5,916 nucleotides of DNA from positions 1,230,218 to 1,236,133 of the forward strand of contig CP070719.1 in assembly GCA_020350725.1 (NCBI GenBank), given 5' to 3'. The notes beneath the pieces are model-generated. The model did not search any database. It saw only the letters and a program-made list of their open reading frames with translations, and was not told the DNA's origin. How positions within the stretch are numbered: position 1 is the stretch's first letter; every line of letters begins with the position of its first letter. The position numbers and the translations under genes are program-made. Below are positions 1-5,074 of the stretch, in pieces. The DNA is from a bacterium. GTDB lineage: Bacteria > BMS3Abin14.

Positions 1-345
1 ATCGATCGCATCTGGTCCTGGGATGTTTTTGTCCACATCAGCTCCTCCGACGTGAAGGATTACGTCAGGCAGTTCGAGAGGATACTGAGTCCGGGAGGGC
101 GGGGGGTTATCCACCATTCAAAGAGCGGCAAAAGCAAAAGAGGCTGGCGGAGCGATATGACAGCGGAAAAAATGGCGGCCTACTGCGACGAGTTCAACAT
201 GCGGGTCGTCAACCAATTTTGCTCCTGGGACAACGATCGGTTTTACGTCTGTCCAGACCCTGATGACCGCCACCTCGATGTCATAACGATCTTCGAAAGG
301 CCGGCCGGCGACAGGGATTCCGGTAAGAGAATGCTTGATTCGTAG
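1..345 (+). CDS. Class I SAM-dependent methyltransferase, C-terminal part (5' end outside window)
   Basis: The frame is open from base 1 to a TAG at 343-345, giving 114 residues of the C-terminal part of a longer protein; the usual N-terminal SAM-binding motif I lies outside the window. The visible part has the pattern of class I methyltransferases of the Methyltransf_11/25 type. A hydrophobic strand with acidic end (WSWDVFVHI, residues 5-13) is followed by a helix (DYVRQFERIL) and the post-motif loop LSPGGRGVI (29-37), normally written LkPGG. A GTG at 52-54 could be taken as a start, but homologous sequence (DVFVHI) lies upstream of it, so this is an interior codon. The methyl acceptor cannot be told from this fragment. 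Repeat mosaic A lies downstream, and no clear terminator was seen between. Confidence 0.85.
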   Translation: MDRIWSWDVFVHISSSDVKDYVRQFERILSPGGRGVIHHSKSGKSKRGWRSDMTAEKMAAYCDEFNMRVVNQFCSWDNDRFYVCPDPDDRHLDVITIFERPAGDRDSGKRMLDS

Positions 346-491
346 ACGCAGGTTTGCGGTTTACGGCGGGAAATCAGAGCATTGGAGCATTAGAAATTAG
401 AGATTAGAGATCAATCCAAAACCCAAAAAGATAGTTCACCGTTCACCGTTGAGACCGCCGTGATTAGTGATTCGTAATTTGTGATTCGGAA

Positions 492-524
492 GCGAATCCA
501 AAATCCAAAGTCCAAAATCCAAAA
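492..524 (+). repeat. 33-bp CCAAAATCC repeat, copy 1
   Basis: This block starts GCGAATCC and continues as an internal direct repeat (CCAAAATCCAAA, then GTCCAAAATCCAAAA). All 33 bases match 5690-5722. A degenerate partial copy (CCAAAACCCAAAAAGATAG) sits upstream near 416, so mosaic A probably contains an internal duplication. In each case GATAGTTC follows within a base or two. Mosaic B lacks the module. Confidence 0.9.
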
Positions 525-563
525 GGATAGTTCGCAGTTCACGGTTGACTGTTCACGGTTATA

Positions 564-618
564 GATTGCTTCACGCGGTTTCCTGTTCGCAATGACAACC
601 GCTTGTTCGCCCCCTCGC
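564..618 (+). repeat. GATTGC/GCAAT repeat element, copy 1
   Basis: GATTGCTTCAC (564-574) is followed by a 10-nt variable segment (GCGGTTTCCT, 575-584), then GTTCGCAATGACAACCGC and TTGTTCGCCCCCTCGC. The ATTGC and GCAAT arms are inverted and could form a small hairpin enclosing the variable part. The 34-nt right arm is identical to copy 3 and differs from copy 2 at two positions. Reversed, the pattern (TGTCATTGCGAA...GAAGCAATC) resembles widespread REP-like bacterial intergenic repeats. Confidence 0.85.
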
Positions 619-719
619 TCCCTCTGGACTCTGGCCTCTGGACTCTGGACTCATTTCTCCCCCTCGCCCTCTCGCAATTACTGTGGTCCTCTGCCTGCCC
701 CGCCTGTCCTGCCTGCCGT

Positions 720-748
720 GAGCTTGTCGAACGGAGCTTGTCGAAGGG
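720..748 (+). repeat. Tandem GAGCTTGTCGAA repeats
   Basis: Two perfect GAGCTTGTCGAA units lie at 720-731 and 734-745 with a period of 14 bp. The second ends in GAAGGG, the more usual form (compare CCTGAGCTTGTCGAAGGG in mosaic B). This is a familiar short repeat in many bacterial genomes and is REP-like in behaviour. No transposase or RAYT gene is in the window. Confidence 0.8.
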
Positions 749-862
749 CTCCCTGTGCCCGATTGGCACACTGTTTGAATCGGGTAATGTGAAATGACTC
801 CAATTCATCAGGTCCTCGGCATCGCCGATGCATCGGGAGGACAAGGGAAGGGGTATAAGATC

Positions 863-1147
863 ATGGCCGTTAATAAACTGGAGAAGGTGGATCCCATCCG
901 CGAACGAATGGTGATCGAGGGGATCAGGAGATCTCGGGGGGTCGAGCAGGCAGGGGATACCTATCCGCTGATAAACAGAGGGGAAGAAGGCGATCGGGAC
1001 GTGGTCCGTTTGGCCACCCCCTACCTCCACAACGCTTTTATGCAGTGTGCCAGATGCTGCAACTGCAGTTTCCAGTGCAGTCATTACGGACGCGGCCACT
1101 TCGATGATCACGGCAACTATGTGGGTCCGCAGAGACAGGAGCCGTAG
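863..1147 (+). CDS. Hypothetical small protein with C-terminal Cys cluster (uncertain)
   Basis: I do not recognise this protein. From the ATG at 863 it has 94 residues. AAGGGAAGGGG lies about 10 nt upstream of that ATG, which favours it over the in-frame ATG at 794, where no Shine-Dalgarno sequence is visible. Third codon positions are GC-rich by eye (about 70 percent) and codons follow a purine-first pattern, as expected for a real gene. Near the C-terminus is CARCCNCSFQCSHYGRGH, with five Cys and two His in 18 residues, which could bind a metal or Fe-S centre; this is inference only. A codon-aligned open frame lies on the opposite strand (1111-539), but it runs on into repeat DNA. The gene could also be a remnant. 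Membrane segments and a signal peptide are absent. Confidence 0.4.
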   Translation: MAVNKLEKVDPIRERMVIEGIRRSRGVEQAGDTYPLINRGEEGDRDVVRLATPYLHNAFMQCARCCNCSFQCSHYGRGHFDDHGNYVGPQRQEP

Positions 1148-1183
1148 GTAACTTTGTGCCCAAAAACGGCAGTATGATTCACA

Positions 1184-1230
1184 ATATGGGAAACAATTTT
1201 CCCGTATCTGGAAAACCTTTCGCTGAAAGG
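1184..1230 (-). terminator. Possible terminator hairpins downstream of the CPBP gene
   Basis: Two hairpins lie 70-117 nt past the stop of the leftward CPBP gene. The first reached has 6 bp with a 3-nt loop (CCTTTC-AGC-GAAAGG on the minus strand, + 1216-1230) and is followed by TTTTCC. The second has 10 bp including one G-T pair and a 4-nt loop (+ 1184-1207). The T run is short, so termination is plausible but weakly supported. Confidence 0.3.
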
Positions 1231-1300
1231 GGTGCGCAGACCTTCCGCTTCCGGCCCTGGTTTCATATACGGCAGGCGCCGGGAGGTGGAGAGACGGGAT

Positions 1301-1924
1301 CTACTGAATAGGAAACAGGACGAAGATGACAAGGTCCCATACCCCATGGGATATGAGGCCCGGCCACACCGACCGGTATTTCACATACATCCAGCCCCAG
1401 AACAGTCCGCATATCAGAGAAGCCATGAAGAGCATGAAGTTCAGTGCCCAGATGTGAATCAGGGCGTACACCGCGGTGGTGAGAAAATATCCCCACCATT
1501 GCCCGTATTTTGCCGCCATCCGCCTCTGGGCGAATCCGCGCCAGAAGATCTCCTCGGCCGGCCCGATCCACAACAGGAGCAGAGTGCCGATGAGGGCCGG
1601 TGACGCCTGCGATCTTGTCGAGTAGATACCGGCAACCTGAGGCTTGGAAAAATCAAAGAGGAGGGAAGAGATCCTGTCGCCGGTGAAAAACAGGAGATAG
1701 AGGATGCCGGCGGAGACGAGCCCGGTGAGGATCCATCCGGGCTTGAACGCGTAAAGTGCCCGGAGTTCGTGCCGGTCGTTGCCAAGGGCCCAGGCGGTCA
1801 ATGTCCCCGTGGCCAGCGTCATGGCAAGCCAGAAGTTCACCGTCCCTGCGGTCAGAGGGGAGAACATAAAGAACCAGAACGCCGCGGCGGCGAGGAACCC
1901 GACGGCAACCGGTTTCAGGCTCAC
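1301..1924 (-). CDS. CPBP-family intramembrane glutamic endopeptidase (Abi/CAAX protease-like)
   Basis: This is a 207-residue integral membrane protein of the CPBP family (CAAX protease and bacteriocin-processing enzymes, PF02517), related to Rce1. All three conserved motifs are visible. EEIFWRGF (124-131) carries the paired glutamates and EExxxR arginine (Glu124, Glu125, Arg129). His157 lies in ALIHIW, and the last motif is His193-x3-Asp197 (HGVWD), where many members have Asn for Asp. Hydrophobic segments lie near 5-22, 28-47, 64-80, 109-122, 144-160, 163-180 and 188-204. The start is GTG, and its GTGA overlaps the stop of the upstream prenyltransferase gene. No Shine-Dalgarno sequence precedes it, so translation probably depends on coupling. 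The family hydrolyses peptide bonds within the membrane. The substrate is unknown; members are linked to prenyl-protein processing, bacteriocin immunity and membrane-protein turnover. Confidence 0.93.
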   Translation of the reverse strand: MSLKPVAVGFLAAAAFWFFMFSPLTAGTVNFWLAMTLATGTLTAWALGNDRHELRALYAFKPGWILTGLVSAGILYLLFFTGDRISSLLFDFSKPQVAGIYSTRSQASPALIGTLLLLWIGPAEEIFWRGFAQRRMAAKYGQWWGYFLTTAVYALIHIWALNFMLFMASLICGLFWGWMYVKYRSVWPGLISHGVWDLVIFVLFPIQ

Positions 1925-2844
1925 AGGACTGCCGAGAGAACGATACCCACGGTGAGAAGAAGGCCGAAAAGGAAATGGTGCTGGGCCGTCTGGATGTCGA
2001 TCATGGCAATGGCCCCCACGTTGTCCAAGCGGGCGCCGATGATGGATTTCAGGTTCTTTATCGCCGGCGGGACGCTGAGGAACACGATCAGGGCCCAGGG
2101 TTTGACAACTCCGGCGGCCACCATGACGACCACGCTCAGGTAGGCGGCCCCCACGAGCATGAAGTAAACCACTCGAGCGTTCTTGAGGCCGACGATGTTC
2201 GCCACGGTTCGAACGTTGGCTTCACCATCGTGAACGATGTCGCGCAGGTTGTTCGCGTGGAGGATGGCCGCGACCAGGAACCCTATAGGCAGGGAGACGT
2301 AGAGGACTCTGGGGGTGTAGTCCCCGGTCAGGGCATAGTAGGAGCCGATGACCATCAGAGGGCCCATCAGGGTAAAGACGAGGAAATCGCCCAGGGCGAA
2401 GTACTTGTAACCGACGGGTTTGCCGGTGTAGAAGTAACCGCCCAGCAGACCGATGACCCCAAGCCAGAAAATGGGCGCTCCCCTATACATCACCAGGATC
2501 AGACCGAGGGTAAAACCGGCCGCGAACAGGGCGATGCCGCCATAGAGCACTTCCCTGGGTGTGAGGAGACCTTCCACGAGGACCTTGCTGGATCCGTAGG
2601 TGTGTGGCCTGTCCACACCGTGTTTGAAGTCATAGTATTCGCTCACGACGTTTGTCCCCGCGTGAAACAGCAGCGAACAGACCACGATCAGGGGGAAAAG
2701 AAACCAGTGGACCTGACCGGGAAACGAGAGGGAGAGAACCGCACCGACGACCACCGGCGTCACGGACGCAGTGAAGGAAAAGGGCCTGACGGTCTGGAGC
2801 CAGATGCTGAGCTTGGTGCGGGATGGAGTTGTTATCTCTGACAT
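1921..2844 (-). CDS. menA: UbiA-superfamily prenyltransferase, MenA type (1,4-dihydroxy-2-naphthoate polyprenyltransferase)
   Basis: This 307-residue protein has about eight or nine hydrophobic segments and both UbiA-family Asp-rich motifs. The first is NVVSEYYDFKHGVD (65-78; Asn65, Asp72, Asp78), matching the NxxNDYxDxxxGxD pattern of MenA but with Ser-Glu in place of Asn-Asp. The second is NNLRDIVHD (198-206) followed by Thr213, the NNxRDxxxD...T form typical of MenA. These motifs bind the Mg2+-diphosphate of the polyprenyl donor. MenA joins the polyprenyl chain to 1,4-dihydroxy-2-naphthoate in the membrane to give demethylmenaquinone. No other menaquinone gene is in the window, so the quinone substrate is inferred from motif type; the UbiA-superfamily call is firm and the symbol is moderate. 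The ATG at 2844 has AAGGAGG four nt upstream. The stop overlaps the start of the CPBP protease gene. Confidence 0.93.
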   Translation of the reverse strand: MSEITTPSRTKLSIWLQTVRPFSFTASVTPVVVGAVLSLSFPGQVHWFLFPLIVVCSLLFHAGTNVVSEYYDFKHGVDRPHTYGSSKVLVEGLLTPREVLYGGIALFAAGFTLGLILVMYRGAPIFWLGVIGLLGGYFYTGKPVGYKYFALGDFLVFTLMGPLMVIGSYYALTGDYTPRVLYVSLPIGFLVAAILHANNLRDIVHDGEANVRTVANIVGLKNARVVYFMLVGAAYLSVVVMVAAGVVKPWALIVFLSVPPAIKNLKSIIGARLDNVGAIAMIDIQTAQHHFLFGLLLTVGIVLSAVL

Positions 2845-2848
2845 GCTT

Positions 2849-2855
2849 CCTCCTT
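2849..2855 (-). promoter_or_regulatory. Shine-Dalgarno sequence of the prenyltransferase gene
   Basis: AAGGAGG on the minus strand lies four nt from the ATG at 2844. It is the strongest ribosome-binding site in this operon and fixes the start. Confidence 0.85.
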
Positions 2856-2932
2856 GAATCGAACCGCTTTATTTGTTCTCCGGCCGGCGGGCAGTGGTTT
2901 CCTGTGATGCAGCCGGGTATTTTCAACGGGTA

Positions 2933-2961
2933 ACCATACATAAAAATAATGGGGACATCAA
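2933..2961 (-). promoter_or_regulatory. Candidate sigma70-type promoter for the prenyltransferase-protease operon
   Basis: On the minus strand TTGATG (+ 2956-2961) and TATGGT (+ 2933-2938) are separated by exactly 17 nt of AT-rich sequence. Each hexamer matches 4 of 6 consensus bases. Transcription would begin near 2926, leaving a leader of about 80 nt before the ATG at 2844. The site lies just clear of repeat mosaic B. Confidence 0.45.
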
Positions 2962-3040
2962 GAAGGGATGGGGCAGGAGGGAGGGGGGCAGATAAGATGG
3001 TTCCCGGTTCACAGTTCGCGGTTCCCAGTTCCCCGTTCCA

Positions 3041-3095
3041 GATTGCTTCACTCAGGTATTGGTTCGCAATGACAACCGCCTGTTCTCCCCCTCGC
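3041..3095 (+). repeat. GATTGC/GCAAT repeat element, copy 2
   Basis: GATTGCTTCAC (3041-3051), variable segment TCAGGTATTG (3052-3061), then GTTCGCAATGACAACCGC and CTGTTCTCCCCCTCGC. The right arm differs from copies 1 and 3 by two substitutions; the left arm is identical and the insert length is the same. Confidence 0.85.
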
Positions 3096-3196
3096 CCCTC
3101 TGGACGCTGGCCTCTGGGCTCTGGACTCATTTCTCCCCCTCGCCCTATCTCCCCATCGCCCCCTCGGGCATGTCCCCGAGGCCGGTTCTCGCCTGT

Positions 3197-3214
3197 CCTG
3201 AGCTTGTCGAAGGG
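3197..3214 (+). repeat. CCTGAGCTTGTCGAAGGG repeat unit
   Basis: This single unit has the canonical form of the repeat found in tandem at 720-748. CTGGACGCTGG blocks lie on both sides of it within mosaic B. Confidence 0.8.
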
Positions 3215-3265
3215 CTTCCTCTGGACGCTGGCCTCTGGACTCTGGACAGATCTCTCGTCTCTCCC

Positions 3266-4141
3266 TCACAGCGGCGACACCGTCTCTCCGATCAACACTG
3301 TGGATACGGGCGTCTCCGGGTCGAGGGAAGTGCGGATCAGCAGGGTTCCCTCCCTGCGCCTGACTTCCAGTATGATCCCGAGGGCGAGATCCTTCCCATG
3401 CGCGTCCCTGAGGGAGACGATACGGTTTCGCAGGGCGAAATTGGACAGGTCCGGCATGTCGCGGGTGACGCGCAGGCCCGCCTCCGACAGGTGTATCACC
3501 CGCTCACCCTCTCCGGTGAAATGGTCCGCGAACCGTTCCCTGCGCCATGCCGCCCTTTCCTCTGCACTCCGTGTCCTGACGGCCGGGGATACGTTGAGAC
3601 GAAGAATTACCGGCCGATCCTGGTGCCTGAAAGCGTGCAGGGTCGGTTCCAGTTCCTCTGTCCGCTGGAGGGCGACCAGGAAGTCGGGCTCCAGGAGGTC
3701 GACCTTGTGCTGCTTGAAGATCTGACCTTCCGGTCCCTGGATGAATCCCGATGTGTCGATGAGAACCACCGGACAGGCGGCGGCGGCCGCGTTCACCATC
3801 CTGACAGCCCCTGCCATCAATGGGAGGAAGCTTCCCCTCGGAGTGAGGGACCCCACGAAGGCAATACCCTCCGGATGCAGAACACCCCGGCCCGGGAAGC
3901 CCCCTGTGATCCGGGTCCAGGCCACCGTGGTCGGGGGACCTACGGTGGACTGTCCCACGTCAAGATCCACCACTCCCACGGGGTGGGAGCGTGACAGCCG
4001 ATCCGCGAGGGCTTCGACCAGAGTGGTTTTCCCGGTGTCGGTGCCGCCCAGGATCATGATGCGCCGGACCGCCCCCCGTTCAGTCCAATCCGGCGGGAGA
4101 CCTTCGGGAAAGTAGTCTCTCAGCATCCCCTTCGCATCCAC
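3266..4141 (-). CDS. Clp1/Grc3-like polynucleotide 5'-hydroxyl kinase (P-loop NTPase)
   Basis: This 291-residue soluble protein (286 if started at the inner ATG) has the layout of the Clp1/Grc3/Nol9 kinase domain (PF16575). Numbered from the GTG: Walker A GGTDTGKT (32-39, Lys38); VVDLDVGQSTVGPPTTV (57-73) with the DxDxGQ signature; a VGSLTPRGSFLPLMAG segment (96-111); LIDTSGFIQGPEG (127-139), the Walker B-like strand; and an Arg-rich RTRSAEERAAWRRERF stretch (189-204) resembling the lid. Family members transfer the ATP gamma-phosphate to the 5'-OH of RNA or DNA; the bacterial role is not established. The GTG at 4141 has no ribosome-binding site at normal spacing. The ATG at 4124-4126 (MLRDYF) overlaps the stop of a leader ORF and is a good alternative start. 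Upstream in-frame sequence has no other start before a stop at 4199-4201. Mosaic B follows the stop. Confidence 0.87.
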   Translation of the reverse strand: MDAKGMLRDYFPEGLPPDWTERGAVRRIMILGGTDTGKTTLVEALADRLSRSHPVGVVDLDVGQSTVGPPTTVAWTRITGGFPGRGVLHPEGIAFVGSLTPRGSFLPLMAGAVRMVNAAAAACPVVLIDTSGFIQGPEGQIFKQHKVDLLEPDFLVALQRTEELEPTLHAFRHQDRPVILRLNVSPAVRTRSAEERAAWRRERFADHFTGEGERVIHLSEAGLRVTRDMPDLSNFALRNRIVSLRDAHGKDLALGIILEVRRREGTLLIRTSLDPETPVSTVLIGETVSPL

Positions 4142-4167
4142 GTCTTCGGGGTCGTTTCGGCGACCAT
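4120..4167 (-). CDS. Candidate 15-codon leader ORF upstream of and overlapping the kinase gene
   Basis: On the minus strand ATG (+ 4165-4167) opens a frame encoding MVAETTPKTWMRRGC and ends in TGA (+ 4120-4122). GAAGGAGGG lies 3-4 nt before the ATG and is the best Shine-Dalgarno sequence near the kinase gene. The TGA overlaps the kinase's inner ATG with the arrangement ATGCTGA, the geometry of translational coupling. Two readings are possible: a short leader whose translation delivers ribosomes to the kinase start, or a real N-terminus separated from the kinase frame by a frameshift or assembly error. The peptide itself shows no recognisable motif. Confidence 0.45.
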   Translation of the reverse strand: MVAETTPKTWMRRGC

Positions 4168-4169
4168 TT

Positions 4170-4178
4170 TCCCTCCTT
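4170..4178 (-). promoter_or_regulatory. Strong Shine-Dalgarno sequence serving the leader ORF
   Basis: GAAGGAGGG on the minus strand is correctly spaced for the out-of-frame ATG at 4167 but about 29 nt from the annotated-frame GTG at 4141. It therefore argues that initiation happens at the leader ORF rather than directly at the GTG. Confidence 0.6.
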
Positions 4179-4197
4179 CCCGGAAGATCCTTTTTCC

Positions 4198-4206
4198 ATC
4201 ATATCA
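4198..4206 (-). promoter_or_regulatory. Candidate extended -10 promoter element for the kinase transcript
   Basis: The minus strand reads TGATATGAT, an extended -10 (TGn followed by TATGAT, 5 of 6 consensus). At 17-nt spacing the -35 would be AAGTCA, only 3 of 6. Transcription would begin near 4191, about 24 nt before the leader ORF ATG. A CCGGG/CCCGG inverted repeat (4214-4231) lies in the spacer to -35 region and could be an operator. Confidence 0.4.
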
Positions 4207-4350
4207 CGAGATGCCGGGGGTGACTTCCCGGATAATGATGTACCAGGATGGGGACGATCGCGAATGACCGGCCACGGGCTCCGGCGAGTGAAATCCGTGC
4301 CCCACGCTGTTTTGGGAATGGAACTCCTGTTAATAATGACCCTTCGTGAT

Positions 4351-4356
4351 TATAAT
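4351..4356 (+). promoter_or_regulatory. Candidate -10 element for the YeeE/YedE operon
   Basis: This is a perfect TATAAT hexamer. At 17-nt spacing the upstream hexamer is TGTTAA, a poor -35. If used, transcription would start near 4363 and produce a leader of about 190 nt before the ATG at 4553. The GTG ORF that begins at 4346 overlaps this element and is not coding-like before 4553. Confidence 0.4.
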
Positions 4357-4397
4357 AGGCCCCAAAAGACGGCATTATATTCCCATGCAATGTCCTG

Positions 4398-4422
4398 CCA
4401 GGTTACCCACGGTGGGAACCGG
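4398..4422 (+). promoter_or_regulatory. Hairpin 1 in the YeeE/YedE leader
   Basis: CC, GGTT and CCCA on the 5' side pair with TGGG, AACC and GG on the 3' side, giving 10 base pairs with two single-A bulges (4400 and 4405) and a CGG loop (4410-4412). The pairing is clear in the sequence; a regulatory role is inference. Confidence 0.5.
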
Positions 4423-4496
4423 AACACGTGAGGCGAACCGATCGAAGGCATTCCACCATCGACGGGGACCGGGAGCAGAGAGGGAAGCGGTGACGA

Positions 4497-4530
4497 CCCG
4501 GCTTCAGGCCTCTCCCAGGGAGGCCTCGGG
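4497..4530 (+). promoter_or_regulatory. Hairpin 2 in the YeeE/YedE leader, just upstream of the ribosome-binding site
   Basis: AGGCCTC (4506-4512) pairs with GAGGCCT (4520-4526) around a 7-nt loop. CCCG (4497-4500) can pair with CGGG (4527-4530), leaving a 5-nt bulge on the 5' side. It ends about 10 nt before the GGGAGGT ribosome-binding site (4541-4547), so alternative folding could affect access to it. No T run follows, so this is not an intrinsic terminator. Confidence 0.5.
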
Positions 4531-4552
4531 CGGGGTACAAGGGAGGTGGAAC

Positions 4553-5059
4553 ATGGAATGGCTAACGGCCGGTCGCTGGTCTCCATATGCGGTTGGTCTC
4601 GGCATAGGGATCCTGTGCTGCTTTACCTTCATGCTGTCCGACAAGGCCATCGGCTGCACCACGGCCTACGCCCGGACAAGCGGGATGATCGAGCGCCTGT
4701 TCCGGGGAGCGAGGGTGGTGGAAAGACCCTATTTCCAGAAATTCAGGCCCGAGGTTGATTGGGAGTGGATGTTCGTGGTCGGCATTGTGATCGGATCCTT
4801 CCTGTCGGCATCGCTCTCGGGACATCAGCGTGCCGAGTGGGTACCGGAGACATGGGCGGCCGCCTTCGGACCCTCGGTGGCAGGCCGCTGGCTGGCGGCC
4901 TGTGCGGGGGGCGTTCTCATGGGTTTCGGGTCCCGATGGGCCGGCGGCTGCACGAGCGGCCACGGCATCAGCGGCACGCTCCAGCTTGCCCTGAGCAGCT
5001 GGCTGGTCACGGCGAGCCTTTTCGCGGGCGGTGTGATCACTGCCCTGCTGATCTACTGA
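4553..5059 (+). CDS. YeeE/YedE family membrane protein, first half-transporter (sulfur compound transport)
   Basis: This is a 168-residue membrane protein of the YeeE/YedE family (PF04143), whose studied member TsuA takes up thiosulfate. The ATG at 4553 is preferred because GGGAGGT lies five nt upstream and family-like sequence starts here; the longer frame from 4346 adds 69 residues that look non-coding. Hydrophobic segments lie near 11-28, 72-89, 111-127 and 143-166. Conserved Cys motifs are visible: IGCTTAY with Cys35, and GGCTSGHGISG (131-141) with Cys133, the family signature. Cys22-Cys23 and Cys117 are extra. Full-length members are about twice this size. Here the function is split over this gene and the next, which begins 15 nt later, so the two proteins probably form one channel. 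The exact sulfur substrate is not determined by sequence. Confidence 0.9.
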   Translation: MEWLTAGRWSPYAVGLGIGILCCFTFMLSDKAIGCTTAYARTSGMIERLFRGARVVERPYFQKFRPEVDWEWMFVVGIVIGSFLSASLSGHQRAEWVPETWAAAFGPSVAGRWLAACAGGVLMGFGSRWAGGCTSGHGISGTLQLALSSWLVTASLFAGGVITALLIY

Positions 5060-5074
5060 GCGGGAGTTCCAGCC

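Larger units (their letters stand above)
412..748 (+). repeat. Intergenic repeat mosaic A
   Basis: This non-coding stretch is built from short modules that recur in mosaics B and C in the same orientation. In order: a degenerate CCAAAACCCAAAAAGATAG start with GTTCACC units (about 416-450); GTGATT..GTGATTCG (about 460-488); a 33-bp CCAAAATCC block (492-524) identical to one in C; GGTTCAC-like units (531-560); the GATTGC/GCAAT element (564-618); a CTGGACTCTGG tract (621-650); a pyrimidine-rich CCCTCGCCCT tract (656-675); and two tandem GAGCTTGTCGAA units (720-745). ORFs running through it on both strands are translations of repeat DNA and I do not believe them. From 346 to 411 I see only low-complexity ATTAGAGATTAGAGAT-like sequence. 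Confidence 0.9.
2999..3247 (+). repeat. Intergenic repeat mosaic B
   Basis: The modules are in the same orientation as in A. They are GGTTCAC/GGTTCCC-like units (3001-3038), the GATTGC/GCAAT element (3041-3095), a CTGGACGCTGG tract (3097-3126), a shared 28-bp run ending CCCCCTCGCCCT (3119-3146, identical to 643-670), a GAGCTTGTCGAAGGG unit (3200-3214), and a second 21-bp CTGGACGCTGG block (3218-3238, identical to 3097-3117). The CCAAAATCC module is missing. The mosaic ends less than 20 bp from the stop codon of the leftward kinase gene, so it lies in that gene's 3' flank in antisense orientation. Between 2862 and 2998 there is only the promoter region of the prenyltransferase gene. Confidence 0.9.

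Noticed and set aside
52-345. Methyltransferase fragment as a complete 97-residue protein from the GTG at 52
   Set aside because: Methyltransferase-like sequence (WSWDVFVHI) continues upstream of the GTG to the window edge, so the gene is cut by the window rather than short.
412-748. CRISPR array
   Set aside because: Repeats are mixed modules of different length with no regular spacer-repeat alternation, and no cas genes are present.
539-1111. Reverse-strand ORF of 190 codons
   Set aside because: Its last third is translated repeat mosaic A, it matches no family I know, and the forward frame over 863-1111 has better third-position composition and a ribosome-binding site.
1975-2841. Long forward-strand ORF of 288 codons
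   Set aside because: It is the antisense shadow of the prenyltransferase gene, which has family motifs, a ribosome-binding site and operon context.
3059-3994. Forward-strand ORF of 311 codons
   Set aside because: It starts in repeat mosaic B and continues antisense to the kinase gene; no family features.
4398-4530. Cobalamin riboswitch
   Set aside because: GGGAA followed by CGGTG and CCG looks like part of the core, but the CCACTG-type B12 box and the rest of the fold are not there. A covariance-model search would settle it.
4346-4552. N-terminal extension of the first YeeE/YedE protein from the GTG at 4346
   Set aside because: The extension overlaps the TATAAT, has no family similarity and no membrane segment. 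A well-placed GGGAGGT precedes the ATG at 4553.
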